A stretch of DNA of 64,000 bases from assembly GCF_050847355.1 (NCBI RefSeq), contig NZ_CP193755.1:2542001-2606000 (forward strand), given 5' to 3'. Position 1 is the stretch's first letter, and the number at the start of each line of letters is the position of its first letter. Source of the DNA: Limimaricola sp027213785 (GTDB lineage: Bacteria > Pseudomonadota > Alphaproteobacteria > Rhodobacterales > Rhodobacteraceae). Below the pieces are notes generated by a model, which was not told the origin of the DNA, made no database searches, and worked only from the letters and a program-made list of their open reading frames with translations. Below are positions 40,816-49,263 of this stretch, piece by piece. The translations under genes and the position numbers were made by a program.

Positions 40816-40842
40816 TGCGGAAGGGGAAAGCTCCCTTCCGCA
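40816..40842. repeat. Inverted repeat upstream of asparaginase
   Basis: TGCGGAAGGG (40816-40825), 7-base loop, CCCTTCCGCA (40833-40842); perfect 10-bp stem between the asparaginase gene and the integrase relic. Operator, or transcript end of the relic; no T-run. Confidence 0.45.
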
Positions 40843-40881
40843 AATTTCGCCTTGCCTTACCACTGGTCAAGGACTGGGCGG

Positions 40882-40910
40882 GTACTAGCTTAGCTCATGT
40901 TAACTAGTAC
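40882..40910. repeat. Short AT-richer inverted repeat GTACTAG...CTAGTAC
   Basis: 7-bp perfect arms (40882-40888, 40904-40910) around a 15-base centre, next to the integrase remnant. Local base composition is less GC-rich than neighbours, consistent with acquired DNA; possible recombination site remnant. Confidence 0.35.
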
Positions 40911-40959
40911 GATGTTACTATTGCAGCGGGTCATGGCCGATGGTGATTGCTAATTCTGT

Positions 40960-41600
40960 CTAATTCTAAAGTACGGACAGCGCGTAGCCGTTTCCATAGC
41001 CATGACCCACAGTCTCGGTCTTCCAGCCGCCCATCTGACCGACGATATCTGCCGGGCATTCCACGGCACGCGGTCCGGCAAAGCGGCCAAGTTGCTTCCG
41101 AGGGGCGCATTCCCGTATCCGCGACCATGGGCACCACCCAAGGGACCTCGTTGTCCAGGCGATAACACTCGGCCGGTGCGGCACGGATAGCTTCGACTGG
41201 GACGGGCTGGCGATCCGACATATCTGCGATCGGTGGGAGTAGACCTCGCCGAAGGGGTTCGTTAGCCGACCCCACTTGACGAAGACCGAGGTGATATTGC
41301 TGCCAGTCATGTCTCTGGCACTCAGAGCATCACGAAAGGCATGAGCATCCAGCACCGTGTAGCCGGTAAGCAGCTTGCCGCAAGTGTCGGTCGAGTAACC
41401 GCAGGCCCGCTCGGCTGCCTGATGGGTGATCCCCTTCCCACCGCCTCTGAGCCGCAGGTACACCACCACAGCGTCGAAGAGGCTCATACAGTCGATGTCG
41501 ACCCCGCCGCCATCGGAGGCTTGCTGGCCGGGACCACCTACACCCAGACGCGGCATGGGCGCGCTCGAAAGGTCCTCGTCCTGGCATCGTAGGTCATACC
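40960..41600 (-). pseudogene. Decayed phage-type tyrosine integrase
   Basis: Read on the minus strand, pieces of one integrase appear in order but in different frames. First the N-terminal core (SLFDAVVVYLRLRGGGKGIT, HAFRDALSARDMTGSNITSV, NPFGEVYSHRSQ) in the frame of 40966-41667. Then, after a frameshift near 41230, PVPVEAIRAAPAECYRLDNE and VPMVADTGMRPSEA with the first catalytic arginine. Then, after an internal loss of roughly 100 residues including the HxxR region, RAVECPADIVGQMGGWKTE and GHGYGNGY, the conserved C-terminal end, back in the first frame. The gene is dead. It lies 250 bases downstream of the 3' end of tRNA-Leu, the expected place for a prophage or island integrase. Confidence 0.8.
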
Positions 41601-41848
41601 AGTAGCCGTCGAGTTGGCTCGCTGCCTGTACGGCCCGTGCAGCTGCCACCCGCGCTGACCCCGTCATCAGAGTATACGAAATTCTTGATGGCGTATCGGC
41701 GTCTCAACCCAAGCGGCACCCGACGCTGGAAATAGACGATGCCGTCCTTCCAGAAGCAAGGAGGGACGGAAATGGGCCCCGGCGTGTGCTACGCCTTGGC
41801 CTGATCTGACTGAAAGCCGATAGTCGTCAGCGCCTTGAGGAAAAGTCC

Positions 41849-41934
41849 TGGTGCCCGCGGCCGGACTCGAACCGGCACGCCCCGAAGAGCAAGAGATTTT
41901 AAGTCTCGTGTGTCTACCATTTCACCACGCGGGC
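41849..41934 (-). tRNA. tRNA-Leu (anticodon UAA)
   Basis: Acceptor GCCCGCG (5' end at 41934) pairs with CGCGGGC before A73 and an encoded CCA (TGG at 41849-41851). D-arm GTGGTGAAATGGTAGACAC, anticodon stem-loop GAGA-CTTAAAA-TCTC with TAA, a long class II variable arm (TTGCTCTTCGGGGC region) and T-arm CCGGTTCGAGTCCGG are all present. The only functional-looking leucine tRNA in the window and the probable attachment site of the lost element. Confidence 0.95.
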
Positions 41935-41999
41935 CCGGGCGCAGGCTTACGATGCCAAGGCGCGGTGGTAAAGCGTCAGCGAAAGCGTCGTCGCCTGCT

Positions 42000-42542
42000 T
42001 CAGATATCGGTGCCCGGCGCCTCGAACAGGCTACGCTCCGGCAGCCAGGGGTTGCGCGCCAGCGCGTCGTCAAGGGCGCGACGCGCCTCGGCTTCGCGCC
42101 CCAGATGAAACAGCGCCAAGGCCCGACCCGACAGCGCGCCGACATGGTCGGGCAAAAGCCTCAGCGCCACGTCGAGATCCGCGAGCGCGGTCATATGGTC
42201 GCCCTGTAGGAAATGCAGATAGGCGCGCTGGTTCCAGCCCTCGGCATAATCAGGGCATTCGGCCACCAGCTGGTCGAGCGCCTCCATTGCCCCTTCGCCC
42301 TGCCCCGCCTCGCGCAGCGCCATCGCCCGGTCCAGCAGCAGCTGCGCCTCGGCATCGGGCGCAATGAGCCAGAGCGTCCAGAGCCGGTCCATAAGCCGCT
42401 GCGCCGTGTGCGGATCGGGGGCGCGGGCGAGCCGGTCGAGCAGCCCCGCCATGACGCTGGCGTGATCGGGTGGCGATGGGCAGTCGCGCGCCGCGGCAGG
42501 GGCGGCGGCAAGGCACAGGACCATGGCGACGGCGCGGATCAT
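42000..42542 (-). CDS. Exported TPR-repeat protein
   Basis: 180 residues with a signal peptide (AMVLCLAAAPAAARDC, possible lipobox-free cleavage at AAA-RD) and two to three tetratricopeptide repeats (LLLDRAMALREAGQGEGAME, AEGWNQRAYLHFLQGDHMTA, VGALSGRALALFHLGREAEA). Such periplasmic TPR proteins act as scaffolds; partner unknown. Divergent from the rhomboid gene across 83 bases. Confidence 0.88.
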   Translation of the reverse strand: MIRAVAMVLCLAAAPAAARDCPSPPDHASVMAGLLDRLARAPDPHTAQRLMDRLWTLWLIAPDAEAQLLLDRAMALREAGQGEGAMEALDQLVAECPDYAEGWNQRAYLHFLQGDHMTALADLDVALRLLPDHVGALSGRALALFHLGREAEARRALDDALARNPWLPERSLFEAPGTDI

Positions 42543-42625
42543 GCTACATGCTGCCCAAGCGCCACCCCGCGCGTCAACTGCCCACGCGCGGCACCGCGCT
42601 TCACGTTTTCCAGACCGGACCCCGC

Positions 42626-43369
42626 ATGTTCCCGATCCGCGACCACAACCCCTCGACCGGCACGCCCTATGTCACCTGGAGCCTGATCGCGCTCAACGTG
42701 GCGATCTACCTGTGGATGGTGGTGGCGCTCGACACCGGCGAGGAGCTGGCGCGGCTCTATTACGGCTGGGCGATGATCCCGGCGCGGATCACCGCGTTCG
42801 AGAACCCGGTCTCGCTGGTCAGCTCGCTGTTCCTGCATGGCGGGCTGTTCCACCTCGCGGGCAACATGCTGTTCCTGTTCATCTTCGGCGACAACATGGA
42901 GGAGCAGCTGGGCCATGGCGGCTTCGCCGGATTCTACCTCGCCTCCGGTGTCGCGGCCAACCTCGTGCAGCTCGGCTCGGAGCCGTTCTCGATCGTGCCG
43001 ACCATCGGTGCCTCGGGCGCGATCGCGGGGGTGATGGGCGGCTACCTGCTGCTGTTCCCCCGCGCCCGGATCGACATACTGATCTTCCTGATCGTGTTCA
43101 TCCGGCTGATACCGGTGCCGGCCTGGCTGGTGCTGGCGGTCTGGTTCGGGATGCAGCTGCTGGGCGGGATCGGCACCGACCCGGAGACCGGCGGCATCGC
43201 CTACTGGGCCCATGCCGGGGGCTTCGCCGCGGGTCTCGCCTTCGCGGTGCCGCTCTGGATCCGGCGCGGCGGCCCGGCCTTCTGGAGCCGCACCCACGGC
43301 CTGCCGCCGCACGACCCCGCGCCGCCGCTGGGCCGCAGCAACATTCCCGTCGTGAGGAAACGCAGATGA
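42626..43369 (+). CDS. Rhomboid-family intramembrane serine protease
   Basis: 247-residue membrane protein with about six helices. The catalytic serine is in PTIGASGAIAGVMGGYL (GxSG) and the histidine in GIAYWAHAGGFAAG; HGGLFHLAGNMLFLFIFGDN carries the conserved H/N of helix 2. N-terminus MFPIRDHNPS is typical of the alphaproteobacterial type; earlier in-frame starts lack this match. Cleaves membrane-spanning substrates near the outer leaflet. Overlaps the next gene by four bases. Confidence 0.92.
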   Translation: MFPIRDHNPSTGTPYVTWSLIALNVAIYLWMVVALDTGEELARLYYGWAMIPARITAFENPVSLVSSLFLHGGLFHLAGNMLFLFIFGDNMEEQLGHGGFAGFYLASGVAANLVQLGSEPFSIVPTIGASGAIAGVMGGYLLLFPRARIDILIFLIVFIRLIPVPAWLVLAVWFGMQLLGGIGTDPETGGIAYWAHAGGFAAGLAFAVPLWIRRGGPAFWSRTHGLPPHDPAPPLGRSNIPVVRKRR

Positions 43370-43743
43370 GCCTGAAGGATCCTATCCACCATGTGAGCTG
43401 CCATTGCGGCGCGGTCGAACTACGGGTGCATCTCAAGCACGGGCTGTCCGGCGCGCATCGCTGCGACTGTTCCTATTGCCGCCGCCGCGGCTACGTCGCA
43501 GGGCCGGTCGATCTCGACCAGCTGGAGCTGCTGCGGGGTGCGGAGATGCTGACGCTCTACCAGTGGAACACGATGACCGCGAAGCACTGGTTCTGCCGGA
43601 TCTGCGGCATCCACACGCATCACCAGCGCCGCTCGAACCCGAACGAATACAGCGTCAACATGGGCGCGATCGCGGGGCTGAACCCCCGCGACCTCGGCGA
43701 GATCCCGTGGTCGGACGGCGTCAACCACGCCGCCGACCGCTAG
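43366..43743 (+). CDS. GFA/CENP-V family zinc protein
   Basis: 125 residues of the glutathione-dependent formaldehyde-activating (GFA) family: zinc-binding cysteines in SCHCGAVELR, RCDCSYCRRRG and WFCRICGIHTHHQ, then EYSVNMGAIAGLNP. Members bind Zn and often glutathione, but most have no proven reaction. Its ATG overlaps the rhomboid stop (ATGA). It ends four bases before the convergent inositol-phosphatase gene. Confidence 0.9.
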   Translation: MSLKDPIHHVSCHCGAVELRVHLKHGLSGAHRCDCSYCRRRGYVAGPVDLDQLELLRGAEMLTLYQWNTMTAKHWFCRICGIHTHHQRRSNPNEYSVNMGAIAGLNPRDLGEIPWSDGVNHAADR

Positions 43744-43747
43744 AACC

Positions 43748-44542
43748 TTAGGCCTCGCGGGCGCGGACCAGCTTGGCGAACTTCTCGAAGATGTCGGCAT
43801 TGGCGGCGACCACGTCGCCATGCTCGAGCGGATCGTGGCCGTCGCGGATCGCACCGACGAAGCCGCCGGCCTCGGTGACGATGATCATGCCCGCCGCGAT
43901 GTCCCAGATCTTCAGCTCGCGCTCCCAGTAGCCCTCGGTGCGGCCCGCCGCCACATAGGCCATGTTGAGCGCGGCCGAGCCGTACTGTCGCACGCCGGAC
44001 ACCTCGGGGGCGATCCGCGCGAGATCCTGGATCATCGCCGGCAGGGTGCGACGGCCAGCGCAGGGCACGCCGGTCGCGAAGATCGATTCGACCAGACGGT
44101 GGCGCGCCGACACCCGCAGCCGGCTCTCGTTGAGCCAGGCGCCCTCGCCCTTCTCGGCGTGGAACATCTCGTCCTTCACGGGGTCGTAGATCACCCCCGC
44201 GACGATCTTGCCCTTGTGCTCGAGCGCGATCGAGATCGCCCAGTGCGGCATGCCGTGCAGGTAGTTGGTGGTGCCGTCGAGCGGATCGACGATCCAGCGC
44301 CGGGTCGGGTCCTCGCCCTCCAAGGGGCCGCCCTCTTCGCCCAGGAAACCATAGGAGGGCCGCGCCTCCATCAGCGCCTCGCGGATGGTCTGCTCGGCCT
44401 GCCGGTCGGCGCGGGTAACGAAGTCGCCCGGCCCCTTGGTCGAGACCTGTAGCTGCTCGACCTCGGCAAAGTCCTTAAGCAGCGCCCGACCGGCGCGGCG
44501 GGCGGTCTTCATCATCACGTTGAGATTGGCGGAACGGGCCAT
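43748..44542 (-). CDS. Inositol monophosphatase family protein (SuhB-like)
   Basis: 264-residue Mg2+-dependent phosphatase: metal site motifs GEEGG (FLGEEGGPLEGED), WIVDPLDGTTNYLHGMP and the C-terminal WDIAAGMIIVTEAGG. Known members dephosphorylate myo-inositol-1-phosphate, and SuhB also binds ribosomal antitermination complexes. Downstream of the MetR-like gene but separated by 107 bases containing a large inverted repeat. Confidence 0.92.
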   Translation of the reverse strand: MARSANLNVMMKTARRAGRALLKDFAEVEQLQVSTKGPGDFVTRADRQAEQTIREALMEARPSYGFLGEEGGPLEGEDPTRRWIVDPLDGTTNYLHGMPHWAISIALEHKGKIVAGVIYDPVKDEMFHAEKGEGAWLNESRLRVSARHRLVESIFATGVPCAGRRTLPAMIQDLARIAPEVSGVRQYGSAALNMAYVAAGRTEGYWERELKIWDIAAGMIIVTEAGGFVGAIRDGHDPLEHGDVVAANADIFEKFAKLVRAREA

Positions 44543-44555
44543 CGGGGCCTCCTCG

Positions 44556-44614
44556 GGCTATGGGCTGTCAGGCCCTTCGGGGCCCTGAGATGTACGGATC
44601 ACGGGGCCATAGCC
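44556..44614 (-). repeat. Nested inverted repeats before the inositol phosphatase gene
   Basis: Outer arms GGCTATGG (44556-44563) and CCATAGCC (44607-44614) enclose an inner hairpin capped by TTCG (CAGGCCC-TTCG-GGGCCCTG, one bulge, about 44569-44587). It ends 14 bases before the start codon and 36 bases after the LysR gene's stop, so it may terminate that gene or structure this gene's leader. Confidence 0.5.
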
Positions 44615-44649
44615 GCTCGCGCTCCGCCGGGCAAGAGGCCCAAGGGGGC

Positions 44650-45555
44650 CTAGCCCCTTTGCAGCTTCACCGCCTCCTGCCGCGCCAGCCGCGTGAAATG
44701 CGCGATATAGGGGCGCGAGGTGTCGTCGGAACGGGTCGCGGCATAGAGCCTGCGAGTCTTGCCCTGCGCGGTGAGCGGCCGCGTCACGTAGTCGGAGTTG
44801 CTGCGCAGCTGCCGCACCACCCAGTCGGGCAGCACCGAAACGCCGCGGTTCGAGGCCACCAGAAGCAGGATCACCGCCGTCAGTTCGACCTGGCGGATCG
44901 CTGCCGGCTCCACTTTCGCAGGGATCAGAAGCTCGGTGAACACGTCGAGCCGGGTCCGTTCCACTGGGTAGGTGATGAGAGTCTGGTCCGCGAAATCCCC
45001 GGCCTCGACGAAGGGCTTCTCGGCCAGCGGGTTGGCGGACGAGGCGACGAAGACCGGCTCGTAGTCGAAGAGCGGCGTGAAATCGGTCTCGGGCAGATCC
45101 TCGGGGTCCGAGGAGATCACCAGATCGACCATCTCGCGCCGGAGCGCCGGCAGCGCGTCGAAGGCGAGGCCGGGGCGGATGTCGACGTCGACCTCGGGCC
45201 AGGCCTTGCGGAACTGCTCCAGCACCGGAAGCAGCCATTCGAAGCAGGCATGACATTCGATAGCGATGTGCAGCCGTCCCGACTTGCCCGCGACCAGACC
45301 GGCGAACTCGGCCTCCAGATCGGCGACGCGCGGCAGGATGTCCTCGGCGGCGGCCAGGAGCTTCATCCCGGCGGCCGAGAGCTTCAGCGGCTTGGAGCGG
45401 CGCACGAAGAGCTCGACCCCGGCCTGGTCCTCGATTCCCTTGATCTGATGCGACAGCGCCGATTGTGTTATGTTCAGCAGATCGGCCGCCCGGGCCAGAC
45501 CGCCGGTGTCGTGGATCGCCTTGATCGTGCGCAGATGCCGGAACTCGATATGCAA
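44650..45555 (-). CDS. metR: LysR-family regulator, MetR-like
   Basis: 301 residues: LysR helix-turn-helix (HLRTIKAIHDTGGLARAADL, NITQSALSHQIKGIEDQAG) and substrate domain (GRLHIAIECHACFEWLLPVL, LVISSDPEDLP). MHIEFRHLRTIKAI matches the MetR N-terminus when a TTG at 45555 is used as start; no ATG or GTG fits, so the start codon is unusual. Divergent from metF with a MetR-like site between them; known MetR proteins use homocysteine to activate methionine genes. Confidence 0.88.
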   Translation of the reverse strand: MHIEFRHLRTIKAIHDTGGLARAADLLNITQSALSHQIKGIEDQAGVELFVRRSKPLKLSAAGMKLLAAAEDILPRVADLEAEFAGLVAGKSGRLHIAIECHACFEWLLPVLEQFRKAWPEVDVDIRPGLAFDALPALRREMVDLVISSDPEDLPETDFTPLFDYEPVFVASSANPLAEKPFVEAGDFADQTLITYPVERTRLDVFTELLIPAKVEPAAIRQVELTAVILLLVASNRGVSVLPDWVVRQLRSNSDYVTRPLTAQGKTRRLYAATRSDDTSRPYIAHFTRLARQEAVKLQRG

Positions 45556-45583
45556 GTGAAACTCATCATCGTCGTGAGGGTTA

Positions 45584-45596
45584 TGAATTTGTCTCA
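45584..45596. promoter_or_regulatory. Candidate MetR box between metR and metF
   Basis: TGAATTTGTCTCA matches the MetR consensus TGAA-N5-TTCA with one mismatch, centred in the 87-base divergent gap. Confidence 0.5.
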
Positions 45597-45642
45597 CAGC
45601 CCCCCATCTGCGACAAGCTCCCCATCCCACAGGAGACCGTCC

Positions 45643-46509
45643 ATGACCCGCCCCGCCGTCAGTTTCGAATTCTTTCCGCCGAAGAACATCGAAGGCTCGT
45701 TCCGTCTTTGGGACACGGTGCAGGCATTGGCGCCGATGGGACCGGAGTTCGTCTCCGTGACCTATGGCGCCGGCGGCACGACCCGCAAGCTGACCCACGA
45801 GGCGGTGGACGCGATCCACAAGAAGACCGATCTGCGTGTCGCGGCGCACCTGACCTGCGTCGACGCCACCCGCGCCGAGACGATGGAGATCGTCGACGGC
45901 TACGCCAAGGCGGGGGTCGAGGAGATCGTGGCGCTCAGGGGCGATCCGCCCAAGGGCACCGGCGGTTTCCGCCCCCATGCCGAGGGCTTCTCGGGCTCGG
46001 TCGAGCTGATCGAGGCGCTGGCCGCGCGCGGCAATTTCCGGATCCGCGTCGGCGCCTATCCCGAGCCGCATCCCGACGCCGCGCATGAGCTGGCCGATGT
46101 CGAGCACCTGAAGCGCAAGTTCGATGCCGGCGCGCACAGCGCGATCACCCAGTTCTTCTTCGAAGCGGACACCTTCTTCCGGTTTCGCGATGCCTGCGCG
46201 AAGGCCGGGATCGAGGGGCCGATCATCCCCGGCATCCTGCCGATCGAGAACTGGAACGGCGCGCGGAAATTCGCGGCGATGTGCGGCACCTCGATCCCGC
46301 AGGTCGTGGCCGACGGCTTCGAGCATGCCAAGGATCAGGTCGAGGCCGACCTGCTGGCCACCGCGCTCGCCACGGAGCTGTGTGACAAGTTGATCGCGGG
46401 CGGCGTCGAGCACCTGCATTTCTATACGCTCAACAAGCCGGACCTCACCCGCGACGTCTGCCATGCGCTGGGCATCGCGCCCAAGGCCACGCTAAGCGAG
46501 GTGGCCTGA
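45643..46509 (+). CDS. metF: 5,10-methylenetetrahydrofolate reductase
   Basis: 288-residue FAD enzyme that reduces methylenetetrahydrofolate to methyltetrahydrofolate for methionine synthesis. SFEFFPPKN at the N-terminus, FVSVTYGAGGTTR, AAHLTCVDAT, IVALRGDPPKG, RIRVGAYPEPHPDA, SAITQFFFEAD and IPGILPI follow the family order. ATG 45643 with AGGAGA upstream. Likely activated by the divergent MetR-like regulator. Confidence 0.96.
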   Translation: MTRPAVSFEFFPPKNIEGSFRLWDTVQALAPMGPEFVSVTYGAGGTTRKLTHEAVDAIHKKTDLRVAAHLTCVDATRAETMEIVDGYAKAGVEEIVALRGDPPKGTGGFRPHAEGFSGSVELIEALAARGNFRIRVGAYPEPHPDAAHELADVEHLKRKFDAGAHSAITQFFFEADTFFRFRDACAKAGIEGPIIPGILPIENWNGARKFAAMCGTSIPQVVADGFEHAKDQVEADLLATALATELCDKLIAGGVEHLHFYTLNKPDLTRDVCHALGIAPKATLSEVA

Positions 46510-46543
46510 GCCGCGAGGGGGCCCTGCTCCCGGCGTATTTGAA

Positions 46544-46585
46544 GAAAGATGAATAAGGGAAGCGCGCCGTCCTCGTTCATCTTTC
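46544..46585. terminator. Inverted repeat after metF
   Basis: GAAAGATGAA (46544-46553) and TTCATCTTTC (46576-46585), perfect 10-bp arms with a 22-base centre, preceded by GGCGTATTTGAAG. I recall near-identical GTATTTGxAGAAAGATGAA blocks after genes in other Rhodobacterales genomes; it may be a dispersed intergenic element acting as a transcript end. Confidence 0.5.
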
Positions 46586-46633
46586 CATCAATACGCACTA
46601 CCCGGCCCCGGCCCCGGCGCTACCCTCGGGGGC

Positions 46634-47662
46634 ATGGCCGATCTTCTGACCTTCACCGACCGGGGCATCTACTGCGAAGCGGGCGATTTCTACATCGACC
46701 CGTGGCGCCCCGTGGACCGCGCGCTCGTCACCCACGGGCATGCAGACCACGCGCATGAGGGCATGGCCCGCTACCTCGCGACCGACATCGCCGCGCCGGT
46801 GATGCGCCACCGGCTCGGCGAGATCTCCCTAGACACGATCCGCTATGGCGAAACGCGACGCATCGGCGACGTCACTGTGTCCTTCCACCCGGCCGGGCAC
46901 GTGCCCGGCTCCGCGCAGATCCGGGTCGAGCGAAAGGGCGAGGTCTGGGTCGCCTCGGGCGATTACAAGACCATCGATGACGGGCTCTCGACGCCGTTCG
47001 AGCCGGTGCGTTGCGATGCCTTTATCACCGAATCGACCTTCGGCCTGCCGGTATTCAAATGGACCCCGCAGGCGGAACTGGCGTATGATCTCAACGCGTG
47101 GTGGGCCGCCAATGCCGCGGAGGGACGGTTCTCGCTGATCGGGGCCTATGCGCTCGGCAAGGCGCAGCGGATCCTGACGCTCGCCGATACCTCGATCGGC
47201 CCGATCCTCACCCATGGCGCGGTCGAGAACACCAACGAGGTGCTGCGCGCGCAGGGCATCGCGCTCCCCGACACGATCCGCGTGACGCCCGATCTCGACC
47301 TCAAGGCGCATGCGGGTGCGTTGGTCGTGGCGACGCCGTCGGGCCTCGGCGGGCCCTGGGCGCGGCGTTTCAACGTCGCGGGCAACCCCCCCTCCACTGC
47401 CTTTGCCTCCGGCTGGATGGCGCTTCGGGGCGTGCGCCGCAGGCGCGCCGCCGATCGCGGCTTCATCATGTCCGATCACGCCGACTGGCCCGGCCTCAAC
47501 GCCGCGATCCGCGAAACCGGGGCGCGGAAGGTCTTCGTCACCCACGGCTATACCTCGATCTTTCGACGCTGGCTGGAGAGCGAGGGCTTCGAGGCCCATG
47601 TCGTCTCGACCGAATATGCGGGCGAGAACGTCGATGCCGACGACGAGGGAGAGGCCACGTGA
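46634..47662 (+). CDS. Ligase-associated DNA exonuclease (metallo-beta-lactamase fold)
   Basis: 342 residues of the MBL/beta-CASP-like group (relative of Artemis and SNM1). VTHGHADHAHEGM holds the HxHxDH zinc site; FHPAGHVPGSAQIRVE and SGDYKTIDDG and the late SDHADWPGL are further ligand motifs. The family is defined by pairing with an ATP-dependent DNA ligase; here the ligase GTG start overlaps this stop by four bases. Likely an end-processing nuclease for DNA repair. Confidence 0.93.
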   Translation: MADLLTFTDRGIYCEAGDFYIDPWRPVDRALVTHGHADHAHEGMARYLATDIAAPVMRHRLGEISLDTIRYGETRRIGDVTVSFHPAGHVPGSAQIRVERKGEVWVASGDYKTIDDGLSTPFEPVRCDAFITESTFGLPVFKWTPQAELAYDLNAWWAANAAEGRFSLIGAYALGKAQRILTLADTSIGPILTHGAVENTNEVLRAQGIALPDTIRVTPDLDLKAHAGALVVATPSGLGGPWARRFNVAGNPPSTAFASGWMALRGVRRRRAADRGFIMSDHADWPGLNAAIRETGARKVFVTHGYTSIFRRWLESEGFEAHVVSTEYAGENVDADDEGEAT

Positions 47663-49263
47663 AGCGCTTTGCCGAACTGTTCCGCGCCGTCGACCAGACC
47701 ACCCGCACCACCAAGAAGGTCGCGGCGATGGCTGCCTATTTCCGCGAGGCGCCCGATGCCGACAAGCTGTGGACCGTGGCACTTTTCTCGGGGCGCCGGC
47801 CGCGCCGGACCATCACCGCGACCGTGCTGCGCGAATGGGCCGCGGAACGGGCGGGCATTCCGCTGTGGCTGTTCGAGGAGGCCTATCCGATCGTCGGCGA
47901 TCTGGCCGAAACCATATCGCTGGTCCTGCCGCCCGCCGAGGCCGAGGAGGATCGCCCGCTCAGCCACTGGATCGATGCGATCCGCCGCCTGTCGAAGCAG
48001 GACGATGCCGCGCGCAAGGCCGGCATCCTCGCGGCGTGGGACCGGCTCGGCCCGACTGAGCGGCTCCTGTTCACCAAGCTGCTGACGGGCAGCTTCCGCG
48101 TCGGGGTCAGCCAGAAACTGATGACGCGCGCGCTGGCGCAGGCCACCGAGATCGACGAGGCCGAGTTGACGCACCGGCTGATGGGGTCATGGACGCCCGA
48201 CGACATCACCTGGCACAGCCTCGTCCATGCGCCGGACCCGACGGCGAGCCTGTCGCGCCCCTACCCCTTCTACCTCGCCTACCAGCTCGACGATCCGGAG
48301 GCGCTGGGCGACCCTGCCCAATGGATGGCCGAGCGCAAATGGGACGGCATCCGCGGCCAGTTGATCCTGCGCGGCAATGATCACCACCTCTGGTCGCGCG
48401 GCGAGGAGCTGATGACCGACCGCTTTCCAGAACTCGCACGCATGAAGGATTTCCTGCCGATGGGCACGGTGATCGACGGCGAGGTGCTGGGCTGGGGCGA
48501 CGAGGTGCCGCTCTCCTTCAACGCGTTGCAGAAGCGGATCGGCCGCAAGACCGTTCCGAAGAAGCTCCTGGCCGAGGCGCCGGTGATCCTCATGGGCTAT
48601 GACCTCCTGGAGCAGGACGGCGAGGACATCCGCGCCCTGCCCTTCGCCGAGCGACGCGCCCGGCTCGACGCGCTGGGGCGCGACCTGCCGCCCGAGGCGC
48701 CGTTCCGGCTGTCGCCGCTGGTGCCGGTTAAAAGCCTCGACCAGCTGGCCGAGGAACGTTCCAAGTCGCGCGAGCTGATGGCCGAGGGGCTGATGCTCAA
48801 GCGCGCCGACAGCCCCTATCTTTCGGGGCGCAAGAAGGGCGACTGGTGGAAATGGAAGGTCGATCCGCTGACCATCGACGCGGTGATGGTCTATGCGCAG
48901 GCAGGCTCGGGGCGGCGCGCCAACATGTTCACCGACTTCACCTTCGCGGTGAGGGATGGCAATGGGCTGGTCCCCTTCACCAAGGCCTATAGCGGCCTGA
49001 CCGATGCCGAGTTTCGCAAGATCACCGCATGGGTGCGCAAGAACACGCTGGAGCGCTATGGCCCGGTGCGTCACGTGAAACCCGAGCACGTCTTCGAGAT
49101 CGGCTTCGAGGGCATCCAGCCCAGCCCGCGCCACAAGTCCGGCGTGTCTTTACGCTTTCCCCGCATGCTGCGCTGGCGCCACGACAAGCCTCTCGACGAG
49201 ATCAACACGCTCGAGGATCTCAGGCAGATGCTCGCGGCCTATGGCGGGGAGAGCGCCGCATGA
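47659..49263 (+). CDS. ATP-dependent DNA ligase (cisplatin-resistance/LigB-type)
   Basis: 534-residue ligase: N-terminal DNA-binding domain, nucleotidyltransferase motif I at AERKWDGIRGQ (adenylated lysine), motif III VIDGEVLGWG, motif IV EGLMLKRADSPY, motif V WWKWKVDP, and an OB-fold with VRHVKPEHVFEIGFEGIQ and SGVSLRFPRM. GTG start chosen from the four-base overlap with the exonuclease gene. Probably acts with it in break or gap repair. The large helicase and phosphoesterase often found in this family of clusters are not adjacent. Confidence 0.93.
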   Translation: MKRFAELFRAVDQTTRTTKKVAAMAAYFREAPDADKLWTVALFSGRRPRRTITATVLREWAAERAGIPLWLFEEAYPIVGDLAETISLVLPPAEAEEDRPLSHWIDAIRRLSKQDDAARKAGILAAWDRLGPTERLLFTKLLTGSFRVGVSQKLMTRALAQATEIDEAELTHRLMGSWTPDDITWHSLVHAPDPTASLSRPYPFYLAYQLDDPEALGDPAQWMAERKWDGIRGQLILRGNDHHLWSRGEELMTDRFPELARMKDFLPMGTVIDGEVLGWGDEVPLSFNALQKRIGRKTVPKKLLAEAPVILMGYDLLEQDGEDIRALPFAERRARLDALGRDLPPEAPFRLSPLVPVKSLDQLAEERSKSRELMAEGLMLKRADSPYLSGRKKGDWWKWKVDPLTIDAVMVYAQAGSGRRANMFTDFTFAVRDGNGLVPFTKAYSGLTDAEFRKITAWVRKNTLERYGPVRHVKPEHVFEIGFEGIQPSPRHKSGVSLRFPRMLRWRHDKPLDEINTLEDLRQMLAAYGGESAA

